A stretch of DNA of 11,499 nucleotides from Candidatus Sulfotelmatobacter sp. (lineage in GTDB: Bacteria > Acidobacteriota > Terriglobia > Terriglobales > SbA1): the NCBI GenBank assembly GCA_030151135.1, contig JASLEQ010000036.1, positions 1-11,499 of the forward strand, given 5' to 3'. The notes under the pieces were generated by a model, which saw nothing but the letters and a program-made list of their open reading frames with translations, was not told the origin of the DNA and did no database searches. The translations under genes and the position numbers were made by a program. This document shows, one piece after another, positions 1 to 6,479 of this stretch (its first letter is position 1; each line of letters opens with the position of its first letter).

Positions 1-2846
1 CGTCACTGGACCAGGGATGTTCAGCAAACGGTGCGTGTCCGCCGACTCCCGGCAACCCGGCTGGAGCAGGGCCGAACGGGAACATCGCGAACCTTGGGGG
101 GGCGAATCCCAATGCGCTGTTTGCGGGGTATCCAGCTCCCAATTCCACCAGCGGTGGGGGTGACGGGCTCAACTCTGCCGCCTTCACTTTCCCGGGGAAT
201 GATCCCACCAGTTTGAACACTTACATCCTTAAACTGGACTATAAGATCACGGCAGACGGAAATCATTCTGTGTTCATCCGCGGAAATCTGCAAAATGACC
301 GCGAACGGCAACCGCCGCAATTTCCGGGCCTTCCGGCGAATGACTTTGTGACCAACAACAGTAAGGGAATCGCGGGCGGTTACACGTGGATCGTTCGCAA
401 TAACCTGATCAATAATTTCCGTTACGCATTCGTACGGCAGGGACTCGGTGATTCAGGGCTGGACAATCAACCGTTCAATCGTCTGCGTGGATTGGACGAT
501 GTTGTCGGGTTGACCCCCACCATTTTGACAAACGTTCCGGTGCACAATTTCATCGACGACGTATCGTGGACTAAGGGAAAACATACCATCCAATTCGGAA
601 CCAACTGGCGAATGATCCACAACAATCGCCAGTCCAACGCGCAAAACCTTTCTGAGGGTTATGCCAATCTCTATTGGATGACGCCGTCATTCATTTCTGG
701 CACGGGGGCGAGCCTGGACCCGGCGTTAGGGGCGGGTTTTCCAGTCGTCGATCCCTCTTTTGGCACCTCATACGATTTCGCAGCGGTCCAGTTGATGGGC
801 ATCATGAGCCAGGTGTACACCGTGACCAATCAGGATAAGAATGCGAACCTGATCCCAAGCGGTGCACTTGTTCAAAGACACTTCCGAAACTTCGAAGGCG
901 AGATGTACCTTCAGGACAAATGGAGTGCGACCCCAAACCTGACTATTACGGCGGGTCTGCGGTACTCACTGCTTCAGCCACCATATGAGGCGAACGGAGA
1001 GCAAGTGGCTCCAACGGTAAACATGCATCAGTGGTTTACGAATCGCTGGAAAGACATGCTCGTCGGCAAAGTAACTCAGCCTGATCTGAGTTTCGATCTC
1101 GCCGGTCAGGGAAATGGCAAAAAGCCGTATTGGGCGTGGGACTACCATGATGTGGCGCCGCGCTTTGCAATCGCGTATTCGCCCCACGCTTCGAGCGGAC
1201 TTATGCACAAGCTGTTTGGAGATGCAGGGAAAAGTTCCATTCGCGCGGGTTATGGTATTTACTTCGATCACTTCGGAGAAGGTGTAGTGAATAGTTTCGA
1301 CCGTCAGGGATCTTGGGGCTTGACCACTACGATCAGCAACCCAGCCGGTGTACTCAGCGTTGATACGGCCCCGCGATTTACAGGTTTGTTAGGGGTACAA
1401 AACCTTCCGCCAAGCCCTGGGGTGCCGAGCCCTCACGGGTTTCCTTATACGCCCTCTACTGATCCAAATACTTATGGCCTCGCGATCGCATGGGGGATCG
1501 ATGACAATTTAAGAACTCCCTACTCGCACGTCGTCGATTTCTCGATCACTCGAGATCTAGGACACAACTTTGCGCTGGAGGCAACCTACACGGGCCGCTT
1601 CGCGCGTCATCTTTTGCAGGAAATCGATCTGTCGGAGCCTCTGGATTTAGTGGATCCTGCCAGCAAGATGGACTACTTTTCAGCGGCGCAGATGCTTTCC
1701 AAGGCTGCCTATGCCGGCACTCCCGAAAGTGCTATTGCTCCGATTCCCTATTGGGAAAACCTATTCCCTCAAGCTGCGGGCGCAGCTGGTGTATCGGGCT
1801 ATGCTCCTGGTATCCCCACCACCCCGACGGCTACTCAGAACATGTACGACCTGTACTATGGAAACTTGGGCAATGAAAGTTTAGCCCTGGAATATGCTGA
1901 TGCGTTCTGTTTCCCAGCTTGCGCTGGTACCGGATCCAATTCGCTCGGCGGTTTCGTCGGGTCGGCAGGCACTCCGTTTCAGCTGTATCAGCCGCAGTTC
2001 TCCTCGCTGTATGGGTGGCAATCACGTGGTAATAGCAGCTACAACGGCTTGCAAGTTACATTGCGACATGCGCTGTCAGCTGGCATGCAATTTGACGTGA
2101 ACTATACGTACTCGAAATCCATTGATGTTGGGTCGAATGCTGAGCGCGTGAACGGGTTCGAGAACAGTGGCCTCGCCTACAACAGTCAGGTGATCAACAC
2201 CTATGCTCCAAACCTCTGGCGCGCACCGTCGGATTTCGACACCACTCATCAGTTCAATGCGAACTGGCTGTGGGACATTCCCTATGGCAAAGGACGCCAC
2301 TGGGGTGCAGGATCGAACAAGTTCGTAAACGCTATCTTCGGTGGGTGGGGCCTGAACGGTCTGTATCGTTGGACGAGTGGATTCCCATTCTCCGTCCAAG
2401 CCGGGGCCGGCTGGGCAACCAACTTTGAACTTGAAGGGTCTTCCGTTCTTGTTGGCCCGAAGCCGGCGACCGGCGTGTATCGCGACGCAACGGGTGATCC
2501 CACAGTATTTAAGGATCCCACCAGTTTCTCATGTGCATGCGGTCCTGGGACTCTGGCCGGAGCTACCTGGCGAGCAACTCTCCCGGGAGAAGCAGGACAA
2601 CGGAACAATTTTCGCGGACCTGGCTTTTTCGGAATCGACGGTGGATTATCGAAAACCTGGAACTTCACGGAAGAAAAACTGCTCAGGTTTTCGTGGGAAG
2701 TGTTCAATCTGACGAACTCCGTTCGGTTCGATGCCGCTGGATCGCTGATCAATCAGGATCTGGTCGACATTACGGAATTCGGCAAGTTCAATACGAGCCT
2801 GACGCAGCCTCGGGTCATGCAGTTCTCCCTGCGTTTCGCTTTTTGA
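1..2846 (+). CDS. Oar-like TonB-dependent outer-membrane receptor, C-terminal part (5' end beyond window)
   Basis: The frame is open from the left edge (first whole codon at 3, no stop before 2844), so this is the last ~947 residues of a larger protein and the TTG at 213 is not its start. The sequence has the texture of a big outer-membrane beta barrel: alternating aromatic strands, Asn/Gly-rich loops and segments typical of acidobacterial Oar/TonB-dependent receptors, such as LQDKWSATPNLTITAGLRYS, APRFAIAYSP, IRAGYGIYFDHFG, YNGLQVTLRHALSAGMQFDV and FSWEVFNLTNSVRFD near the end. The last residue is Phe in the strand MQFSLRFAF, the usual C-terminal signal read by the BAM assembly machinery. 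By family knowledge, full-length members carry a signal peptide, a carboxypeptidase-regulatory-like Ig domain and a plug before the barrel; those would lie upstream of this window. The barrel fits uptake or binding of large substrates such as oligosaccharides, but the substrate cannot be read from the sequence. A terminator follows 26 bp after the stop, so this is the end of its transcription unit. Confidence 0.92.
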   Translation, partial: SLDQGCSANGACPPTPGNPAGAGPNGNIANLGGANPNALFAGYPAPNSTSGGGDGLNSAAFTFPGNDPTSLNTYILKLDYKITADGNHSVFIRGNLQNDRERQPPQFPGLPANDFVTNNSKGIAGGYTWIVRNNLINNFRYAFVRQGLGDSGLDNQPFNRLRGLDDVVGLTPTILTNVPVHNFIDDVSWTKGKHTIQFGTNWRMIHNNRQSNAQNLSEGYANLYWMTPSFISGTGASLDPALGAGFPVVDPSFGTSYDFAAVQLMGIMSQVYTVTNQDKNANLIPSGALVQRHFRNFEGEMYLQDKWSATPNLTITAGLRYSLLQPPYEANGEQVAPTVNMHQWFTNRWKDMLVGKVTQPDLSFDLAGQGNGKKPYWAWDYHDVAPRFAIAYSPHASSGLMHKLFGDAGKSSIRAGYGIYFDHFGEGVVNSFDRQGSWGLTTTISNPAGVLSVDTAPRFTGLLGVQNLPPSPGVPSPHGFPYTPSTDPNTYGLAIAWGIDDNLRTPYSHVVDFSITRDLGHNFALEATYTGRFARHLLQEIDLSEPLDLVDPASKMDYFSAAQMLSKAAYAGTPESAIAPIPYWENLFPQAAGAAGVSGYAPGIPTTPTATQNMYDLYYGNLGNESLALEYADAFCFPACAGTGSNSLGGFVGSAGTPFQLYQPQFSSLYGWQSRGNSSYNGLQVTLRHALSAGMQFDVNYTYSKSIDVGSNAERVNGFENSGLAYNSQVINTYAPNLWRAPSDFDTTHQFNANWLWDIPYGKGRHWGAGSNKFVNAIFGGWGLNGLYRWTSGFPFSVQAGAGWATNFELEGSSVLVGPKPATGVYRDATGDPTVFKDPTSFSCACGPGTLAGATWRATLPGEAGQRNNFRGPGFFGIDGGLSKTWNFTEEKLLRFSWEVFNLTNSVRFDAAGSLINQDLVDITEFGKFNTSLTQPRVMQFSLRFAF

Positions 2847-2872
2847 GGACAAATGCGTCCGAGTAGTAAACG

Positions 2873-2901
2873 GGGACGGCGGGAGCCGTCCCTTAATTTT
2901 T
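2873..2901 (+). terminator. Rho-independent terminator after the TonB-type receptor gene
   Basis: A perfect 8-bp stem, GGGACGGC (2873-2880) with GCCGTCCC (2885-2892), closes a four-base loop GGGA that fits the stable GNRA class. It is followed by TTAATTTTT (2893-2901). It sits 26 bp after the receptor stop codon on the same strand, which is the expected place for an intrinsic terminator. The stem could also limit read-through of the oppositely directed genes, but the T-rich tail is correctly placed only for the + strand. Confidence 0.85.
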
Positions 2902-2985
2902 CGTGGCTCCGCTGGAGCGCAAAACGCATTGCCGAAAAGGGGGCCAGCAGGAATGCAGACAGGGAAGAAACGCGAAAACCGAACT

Positions 2986-3201
2986 CTACGCCAGCGGTGA
3001 GTCGCTCATGCGGAACCGGGTCCTTACGTGTTCCGAGATCAACTCGATGGCGCCGCGATTTTTGATCGGGTCGGCGTGTGCTAGGTATTTCATGGCTTCG
3101 ACGAGCAGACGCTGTCCTTCTACGTATCGAGGATCGGATGTACGTTCCCGGCGTTTATTTCCCAGCTTAGGAGGGACAGTGATCGTAAAAACTTTGGCCA
3201 T
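2986..3201 (-). CDS. small hypothetical protein (71 aa)
   Basis: A 71-codon frame starts with ATG at 3201 and ends with TAG. AGGG lies about nine bases upstream of the ATG. The product is basic and soluble, begins MAKVFTITVPPKLG, and appears to have one helical segment (about residues 29-42, GQRLLVEAMKYLAH). It has no signal peptide or membrane segment. Codon choice resembles the neighbours. It lies 83 bp downstream of the LolA-like gene on the same strand, so it may be the last gene of that unit or have its own promoter. I do not recognise the family. The short beta-like start TITVP followed by a helix is faintly like a ribbon-helix-helix or antitoxin N-terminus, but no toxin partner is adjacent, so I make no functional call. 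The overlapping + strand frames at 2853-3208 look like shadows. Confidence 0.5.
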   Translation of the reverse strand: MAKVFTITVPPKLGNKRRERTSDPRYVEGQRLLVEAMKYLAHADPIKNRGAIELISEHVRTRFRMSDSPLA

Positions 3202-3284
3202 GAAGTAACCCTACAAATGTTGTGTCAGTATATCGTCTGCACTTTGAATCTCGAACTACTTTCTTCCCCTTTAGATGCAATAAG

Positions 3285-4082
3285 TTAACCAGTCGGTGAA
3301 ACAATTTGCGTTTTGCCGGTTGTTTTCAGCCGGAAGACATCGTCGTTGATTTTTCCATTCATCCGAATCGCCGAATACTTGCAAAGCCGATAGTCGCCCT
3401 GGGGCGTGAAGAATTGTTGTTGCACCGATACGCCCTTATCAGGATCAATCCACAAAATCATCCGGTTATACTTGTCGCGGACTTTATCTGACTTGGGCAC
3501 CAGATTCAGCTTGGCAGTCTTTACGCCGTTGACGGTCTCGTCGCCCGCATACGTAACATCGAATTGTTTCTGTAGATCCTCTCCACTTCCGCCGAAGCCG
3601 AGCACGAGAAAGCTGTCTACGGCAGCTCGATTCTTGCCAAGATCGTAGACCATCTCCTGTTCAGTCTTCGGCGTATACATGCGGACCTTGCCCTCGCTGA
3701 ACAGGATAAATTTCGCGTCAGGCTTCACCTCCGCCGCACTCGGTCCTGACTTCTTCACGTCGGCCATCATCTCGATGTTTTGTTTTACGCGGCGGTAATA
3801 AATGCTTCCGGTCTCGACATCGACCATGTCATCGATCACCTTCTGGTAGTTGTCCCACTCGAAATCTGCCTCGGCGGTGTGGAAACTGGCAGATACGGCG
3901 TCCATCTTCCGAAGAACAGCTTCGAGCGCAGCCGAATCGCCGGATTTTTGCGGAACCGCGCTCCGGAAAAGGCTGCAATCAAATCCAGCCATTACGGGCA
4001 CGCTGGCAGTGGTGTCAGTTGGAGGGATACCGAAAGAAGCGCTGAGGATGGCAACCGGAAAAAGAAACGCGGCAATTTTCAT
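3285..4082 (-). CDS. LolA/outer-membrane lipoprotein-sorting family protein
   Basis: A 265-residue exported protein. The N-terminus (MKIAAFLFPVAILSASFG) is a short basic start plus a hydrophobic stretch, consistent with a Sec signal peptide; the cleavage site is not clear (possibly near residues 26-30). The mature part has the pattern of the LolA/RseB-like half-barrel fold: an early helix (AALEAVLRKMDAVSASFHTAEADF), successive beta strands (SIYYRRVKQNIEMMA, KFILFSEGKVRMYTP, NRMILWIDPDKGVSVQQQFF) and a C-terminal strand pair ending NGKINDDVFRLKTTGKT. By family knowledge such proteins carry or sense lipoproteins or lipids between inner and outer membrane; the actual cargo is unknown. Cys36 lies close after the signal region, and a second Cys sits in DYRLCKYSA; C36 does not sit in an obvious lipobox. 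The start has only a weak GGA upstream. The gene follows a single-pass membrane protein by 35 bp on the same strand, which suggests a two-protein envelope unit. Confidence 0.8.
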   Translation of the reverse strand: MKIAAFLFPVAILSASFGIPPTDTTASVPVMAGFDCSLFRSAVPQKSGDSAALEAVLRKMDAVSASFHTAEADFEWDNYQKVIDDMVDVETGSIYYRRVKQNIEMMADVKKSGPSAAEVKPDAKFILFSEGKVRMYTPKTEQEMVYDLGKNRAAVDSFLVLGFGGSGEDLQKQFDVTYAGDETVNGVKTAKLNLVPKSDKVRDKYNRMILWIDPDKGVSVQQQFFTPQGDYRLCKYSAIRMNGKINDDVFRLKTTGKTQIVSPTG

Positions 4083-4117
4083 TGGAGGTCCAATCGCAGC
4101 ACGACGCGAGCCCTTTG

Positions 4118-4540
4118 CTAATCTCGTTTTGCCAGAACCTTGTAGCTCTGTACTTTTCCCTTATGGTCTTTAACCGCCTCATAACTCACGATCGAAACGG
4201 CCCCTGAAATTGGCTCGATGATGCGTAACAATTGGTCTCTGACAGATGGATCATCTCCATCGCTTACCGCATTCGCCTCAACCTGGTACAGAAGATGCCC
4301 CTCCGCGTCGGAGGTCACGATTACCTCAGTCGGATGCGGATTCCGCGAGATGGGTTTGTCATTGAAGTTGATCACGCGCGGCGAGAAGAAAATGAAGATC
4401 AGGATCAGCGTGACCATGATGTCGTAGTGAAGGGTTCCCCGCTCATGCTGCCACAGAATGTACGAGCGGATTGTTCGCCAGATGCCGTTCATGGGGAGGC
4501 GCGTGCCAGGTGCATCGGTCGTGATTTCAGATCTGTGCAA
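4118..4540 (-). CDS. single-pass inner-membrane protein of unknown function, TTG start
   Basis: A 140-residue protein with a short cytoplasmic N-terminus (about 40 residues), one strongly hydrophobic helix (about residues 41-55, IMVTLILIFIFFSPRV) and a C-terminal domain of ~80 residues that probably faces the periplasm (beta-rich, including PTEVIVTSDAEGHLLYQVEA and SIVSYEAVKDHKGKVQSYKV). The start chosen is TTG at 4540 because AGGAG lies nine bases upstream. The first in-frame ATG at 4492 (MNGIWRTIRS) has only pyrimidines before it but would also give a complete membrane protein of 124 residues. I do not recognise the family by name. The topology, one anchor plus a small periplasmic beta domain, recalls envelope transport helpers such as LptC, but this is only an analogy. 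Its tight position before the LolA-like gene, 35 bp away, suggests they work together at the envelope. It lies 88 bp after serS, probably in the same unit. Confidence 0.75.
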   Translation of the reverse strand: MHRSEITTDAPGTRLPMNGIWRTIRSYILWQHERGTLHYDIMVTLILIFIFFSPRVINFNDKPISRNPHPTEVIVTSDAEGHLLYQVEANAVSDGDDPSVRDQLLRIIEPISGAVSIVSYEAVKDHKGKVQSYKVLAKRD

Positions 4541-4548
4541 GTGTACTC

Positions 4549-4554
4549 GCTCCT
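4549..4554 (-). promoter_or_regulatory. ribosome binding site deciding the TTG start at 4540
   Basis: On the - strand the bases read AGGAGC, with AGGAG ending nine bases before the TTG codon at 4540. No comparable purine-rich sequence precedes the alternative in-frame ATG at 4492, so this site favours TTG initiation for the single-pass membrane protein. Confidence 0.55.
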
Positions 4555-4628
4555 GCTTGCAGCGCCTAGTTCCTAGCTACTGCTAATCAGTGTCAGATTC
4601 GCCCGTCGTAGCTCGAAGCCAGTCGAAG

Positions 4629-5921
4629 CTAAAAGCTCTTAGGAGTAATCTTGTCCGCCCCGATGTAGGGGCGCAGTGCGTCCGGAATCAGCACGCTTCC
4701 ATCGGGCTGCTGATAGTTCTCGACGATCGCCACCCAAGTACGACCCACGGCCAACGCGCTGCCATTGAGCGTATGTACAAATTCCGTCTTGTTCTTGCCC
4801 TCGGGACGGAATCGTATGTTCGCCCGGCGCGCCTGGTATGACTCGAAGTTTGAGCAGGAAGATATCTCTCGAAACAGCTGCTGCCCCGGCATCCACACTT
4901 CAATGTCATACGTTTTCGCCGACGATGCTCCCATATCTCCCGTGCATAGGGCGACAACCCGGTAGTGCAGTCCCAGTTTCTGCAGAACCTCCTCCGCATT
5001 GCGCGTGAGCTTTTCATGCTCTTCGTACGATTTTTCCGGATGCGCGAACTTCACCAACTCCACCTTCTGAAATTGATGCTGCCGGATGATGCCGCGTACA
5101 TCTTTTCCATACGATCCCGCCTCACTGCGGAAGCAAGGGGTATAGGCGGTCAATGAAATCGGCAGCCGAGACTGGTCCAGCACCTCATCGCGATAGAGGT
5201 TAGTAACCGGAACTTCCGCTGTAGGAATCAGCCAAAGGTCCTTCTCCCCATGCGGTACCCGGAAAGAGTCGGCGGCGAATTTAGGCAACTGCCCGGTTCC
5301 GTACATCGAATCCGAGTTCACCAGATACGGCGGCAGCACCTCTGTATATCCATGCTCGCGAGTGTGCAGATCGAGCATGAAATTAGCGAGTGCTCGCTCG
5401 AGTTTCGCTCCAAGATCCCAGTAAACCGCAAACCGTGCGCCGGTGAGCTTTACCGCCCGCTCCAGGTCCAGAATCCCGAGCTCAGCGCCAAGGTCCCAAT
5501 GCGGTTTCGGAGCGAAATCAAACTTCGGCGCCGTCCCCCAGCGCCGCACTTCGACATTGTCGTCGGCACTGCGTCCAACTGGAACAGAGGCATGGGGAAT
5601 GTTTGGAATTCCAGCCATGATGTCGCGAAGTCGCACATCGAGATCACCAGCATTTTTTTCCAGCGTGGAAATCTGCTCTCGCAGCTCTTTGGTTTGCGCC
5701 ATGGCGGCCGTAGCATCCTGCCCAGACTTTTTGAGCCTGGCAATCTCTTCGGACGCCTTGTTGCGTTGCGCCTTGCTGGTTTCAGCCTCGGTAATCGCCA
5801 GTCGCCGCCGGGAGTCCACTTCCCGGAAGTCTTTCAGCACCGCGGCTGGATCCATTCCGCGTTGGCGCAGTTTCTCTTCCACCAGCGGCAGGTTTTCGCG
5901 AACAAAATTCAGGTCAAGCAT
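4629..5921 (-). CDS. serS: seryl-tRNA synthetase
   Basis: A 430-residue cytoplasmic enzyme that charges tRNA(Ser), and tRNA(Sec) where present, with serine. The length is normal for bacterial SerRS. The N-terminus [10 protein letters not shown] and the following charged helices (about residues 30-100) form the long antiparallel coiled-coil arm that holds the tRNA variable arm. The class II core is complete: the TAE loop that binds the serine amino group (residues 234-236), motif 2 with FRSEAG (264-269) followed by [13 protein letters not shown] (276-288), REISSCSNF (351-359) with the downstream QARR, and motif 3 GSALAVGR (387-394). The ATG at 5921 is chosen because it gives the canonical family start; an in-frame TTG three codons upstream is less likely. 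No clear Shine-Dalgarno precedes either. The gene is divergent from a small membrane protein at 6017 and is followed by envelope genes on the same strand. The 88 bp after its stop hold no convincing terminator. Confidence 0.98.
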   Translation of the reverse strand: MLDLNFVRENLPLVEEKLRQRGMDPAAVLKDFREVDSRRRLAITEAETSKAQRNKASEEIARLKKSGQDATAAMAQTKELREQISTLEKNAGDLDVRLRDIMAGIPNIPHASVPVGRSADDNVEVRRWGTAPKFDFAPKPHWDLGAELGILDLERAVKLTGARFAVYWDLGAKLERALANFMLDLHTREHGYTEVLPPYLVNSDSMYGTGQLPKFAADSFRVPHGEKDLWLIPTAEVPVTNLYRDEVLDQSRLPISLTAYTPCFRSEAGSYGKDVRGIIRQHQFQKVELVKFAHPEKSYEEHEKLTRNAEEVLQKLGLHYRVVALCTGDMGASSAKTYDIEVWMPGQQLFREISSCSNFESYQARRANIRFRPEGKNKTEFVHTLNGSALAVGRTWVAIVENYQQPDGSVLIPDALRPYIGADKITPKSF

Positions 5922-5969
5922 TGGAATCAATACTTTATCGGAAAACCGCAGCGAAATGCACGTATGTCA

Positions 5970-5998
5970 TTGAGAAACCGTCCGTTTGGTGGGATGAT
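5970..5998 (+). promoter_or_regulatory. candidate sigma70-type promoter for the small two-helix membrane protein
   Basis: TTGAGA (5970-5975, five of six consensus bases) is followed after 17 bp by GATGAT (5993-5998, four of six). The predicted start would lie near 6005, giving a leader of about a dozen bases containing an AGGTG site before the ATG at 6017. The -10 element lies inside an inverted repeat (5989-6007). This is a prediction by pattern only. Confidence 0.35.
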
Positions 5999-6007
5999 CA
6001 GTCCCAC
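5989..6007. repeat. inverted repeat overlapping the candidate -10 (possible operator)
   Basis: GTGGGA (5989-5994) and TCCCAC (6002-6007) are perfect inverted arms of six bases around TGATCAG, whose first six bases are themselves a palindrome. The element covers the candidate -10 region between the divergent serS and small membrane protein genes. It could be a repressor site or a small hairpin in the leader. Chance occurrence cannot be excluded from one sequence. Confidence 0.35.
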
Positions 6008-6016
6008 AGGTGCCTT

Positions 6017-6325
6017 ATGTCAGACAAACCCCATCCCGGAATCAGCATGCACAAACTGCCAGTCGGCGGAGGCTTTGTGGGAATACTCTTCGCCGCGGGC
6101 AGCGCAGCGATATTTCTGATTGGACTCCCGAGCCTGTGGTATTTCATCGCATTCAGCGCCGGATTAGGAATAGCTATCGCCGCCCTCTTCAGCTACTTCC
6201 GCCAAAGCAGATCAGACCGCAACCAACCGTTGTCAATTTTGACCGGCAAGAAAAGCAGTCCGATCAGCAAGTTCCGCGATAACGGAAGTCTTTTTCACGC
6301 CGTTCCTAGTGAGGCGACGATTTAG
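6017..6325 (+). CDS. small two-helix membrane protein, hypothetical
   Basis: A 102-residue protein whose centre is almost entirely two hydrophobic helices, about residues 17-38 (GGGFVGILFAAGSAAIFLIG) and 40-61 (SLWYFIAFSAGLGIAIAALF), joined by a one- or two-residue turn at a Pro. This makes a membrane hairpin. The C-terminal ~40 residues are polar and basic and probably cytoplasmic. The start at ATG 6017 is chosen because AGGTG lies four bases upstream; a second ATG at 6047 (MHKLPVGGG) is also possible, preceded by GGA. The frame continues open upstream to 5921, but that part is antisense to the serS start and unlikely to be translated. I do not recognise a named family and no function is claimed. 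It is separated from the downstream phosphatase by 154 bp with a promoter-like sequence, so it is probably transcribed on its own. Confidence 0.65.
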   Translation: MSDKPHPGISMHKLPVGGGFVGILFAAGSAAIFLIGLPSLWYFIAFSAGLGIAIAALFSYFRQSRSDRNQPLSILTGKKSSPISKFRDNGSLFHAVPSEATI

Positions 6326-6354
6326 CCGGCACGCGCTGCTGAAGCCGGGCGTGC

Positions 6355-6366
6355 GTATGGCCATAC
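6355..6366. repeat. perfect 12-bp palindrome in the gap before the phosphatase gene
   Basis: GTATGGCCATAC is its own reverse complement. It lies 30 bp after the stop of the small membrane protein, just after another short inverted pair, GCACGC (6329-6334) with GCGTGC (6349-6354). No T-run follows on either side, so a terminator is not supported. It may be a protein-binding site or chance. The rest of the 154-bp gap shows no further gene. Confidence 0.3.
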
Positions 6367-6441
6367 AAGAGCAACACGAGGTTTGGTCGCTTCGCCGAAT
6401 AAACGAGAGTCGAAACGGGGAACGGACTTCATCCTCGTGCT

Positions 6442-6470
6442 TTGGCGAATCTCCCTCTCCTGTGTAAACT
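6442..6470 (+). promoter_or_regulatory. candidate promoter giving a leaderless or near-leaderless phosphatase mRNA
   Basis: TTGGCG (6442-6447, four of six consensus bases) and TAAACT (6465-6470, four of six) are separated by 17 bp. The -10 element ends only nine bases before the ATG at 6480, so transcription would begin at or within a few bases of the start codon. This matches the absence of any Shine-Dalgarno there, and an in-frame TAA at 6465-6467 excludes an upstream start. Confidence 0.35.
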
Positions 6471-6479
6471 ACGTTCGCG

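Noticed and set aside
213..215. TTG as the start codon of the TonB-type receptor
   Set aside because: The same frame is open to position 3 with receptor-like sequence upstream, so the gene simply enters from the left edge.
2282..2752. A 156-codon - strand frame opposite the receptor gene
   Set aside because: It is antisense to the conserved barrel C-terminus, and its Pro/Arg-rich product is typical of shadow frames.
2903..3208. A 101-codon + strand frame downstream of the terminator
   Set aside because: It has low-quality composition and no ribosome site, and the - strand frame at 2986-3201 has better start context and codon use.
4606..4640. TCGAA repeats after serS as a terminator
   Set aside because: The TCGAA copies are direct rather than inverted, only 4-5 bp can pair, and no T-run follows.
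5250..6119. A 289-codon frame on the + strand opposite serS
   Set aside because: It is antisense to conserved serS motifs, its product is rich in Arg/His/Ser without domain-like features, and it has no ribosome site. It is a shadow of the serS codon pattern.
6375..6449. Interleaved inverted pairs CACGAGG/CCTCGTG and TTCGCC/GGCGAA suggesting a pseudoknot or riboswitch
   Set aside because: The arms are short with a spacer of about 50 bases, no known riboswitch core is recognisable, and they would lie upstream of the predicted transcription start.
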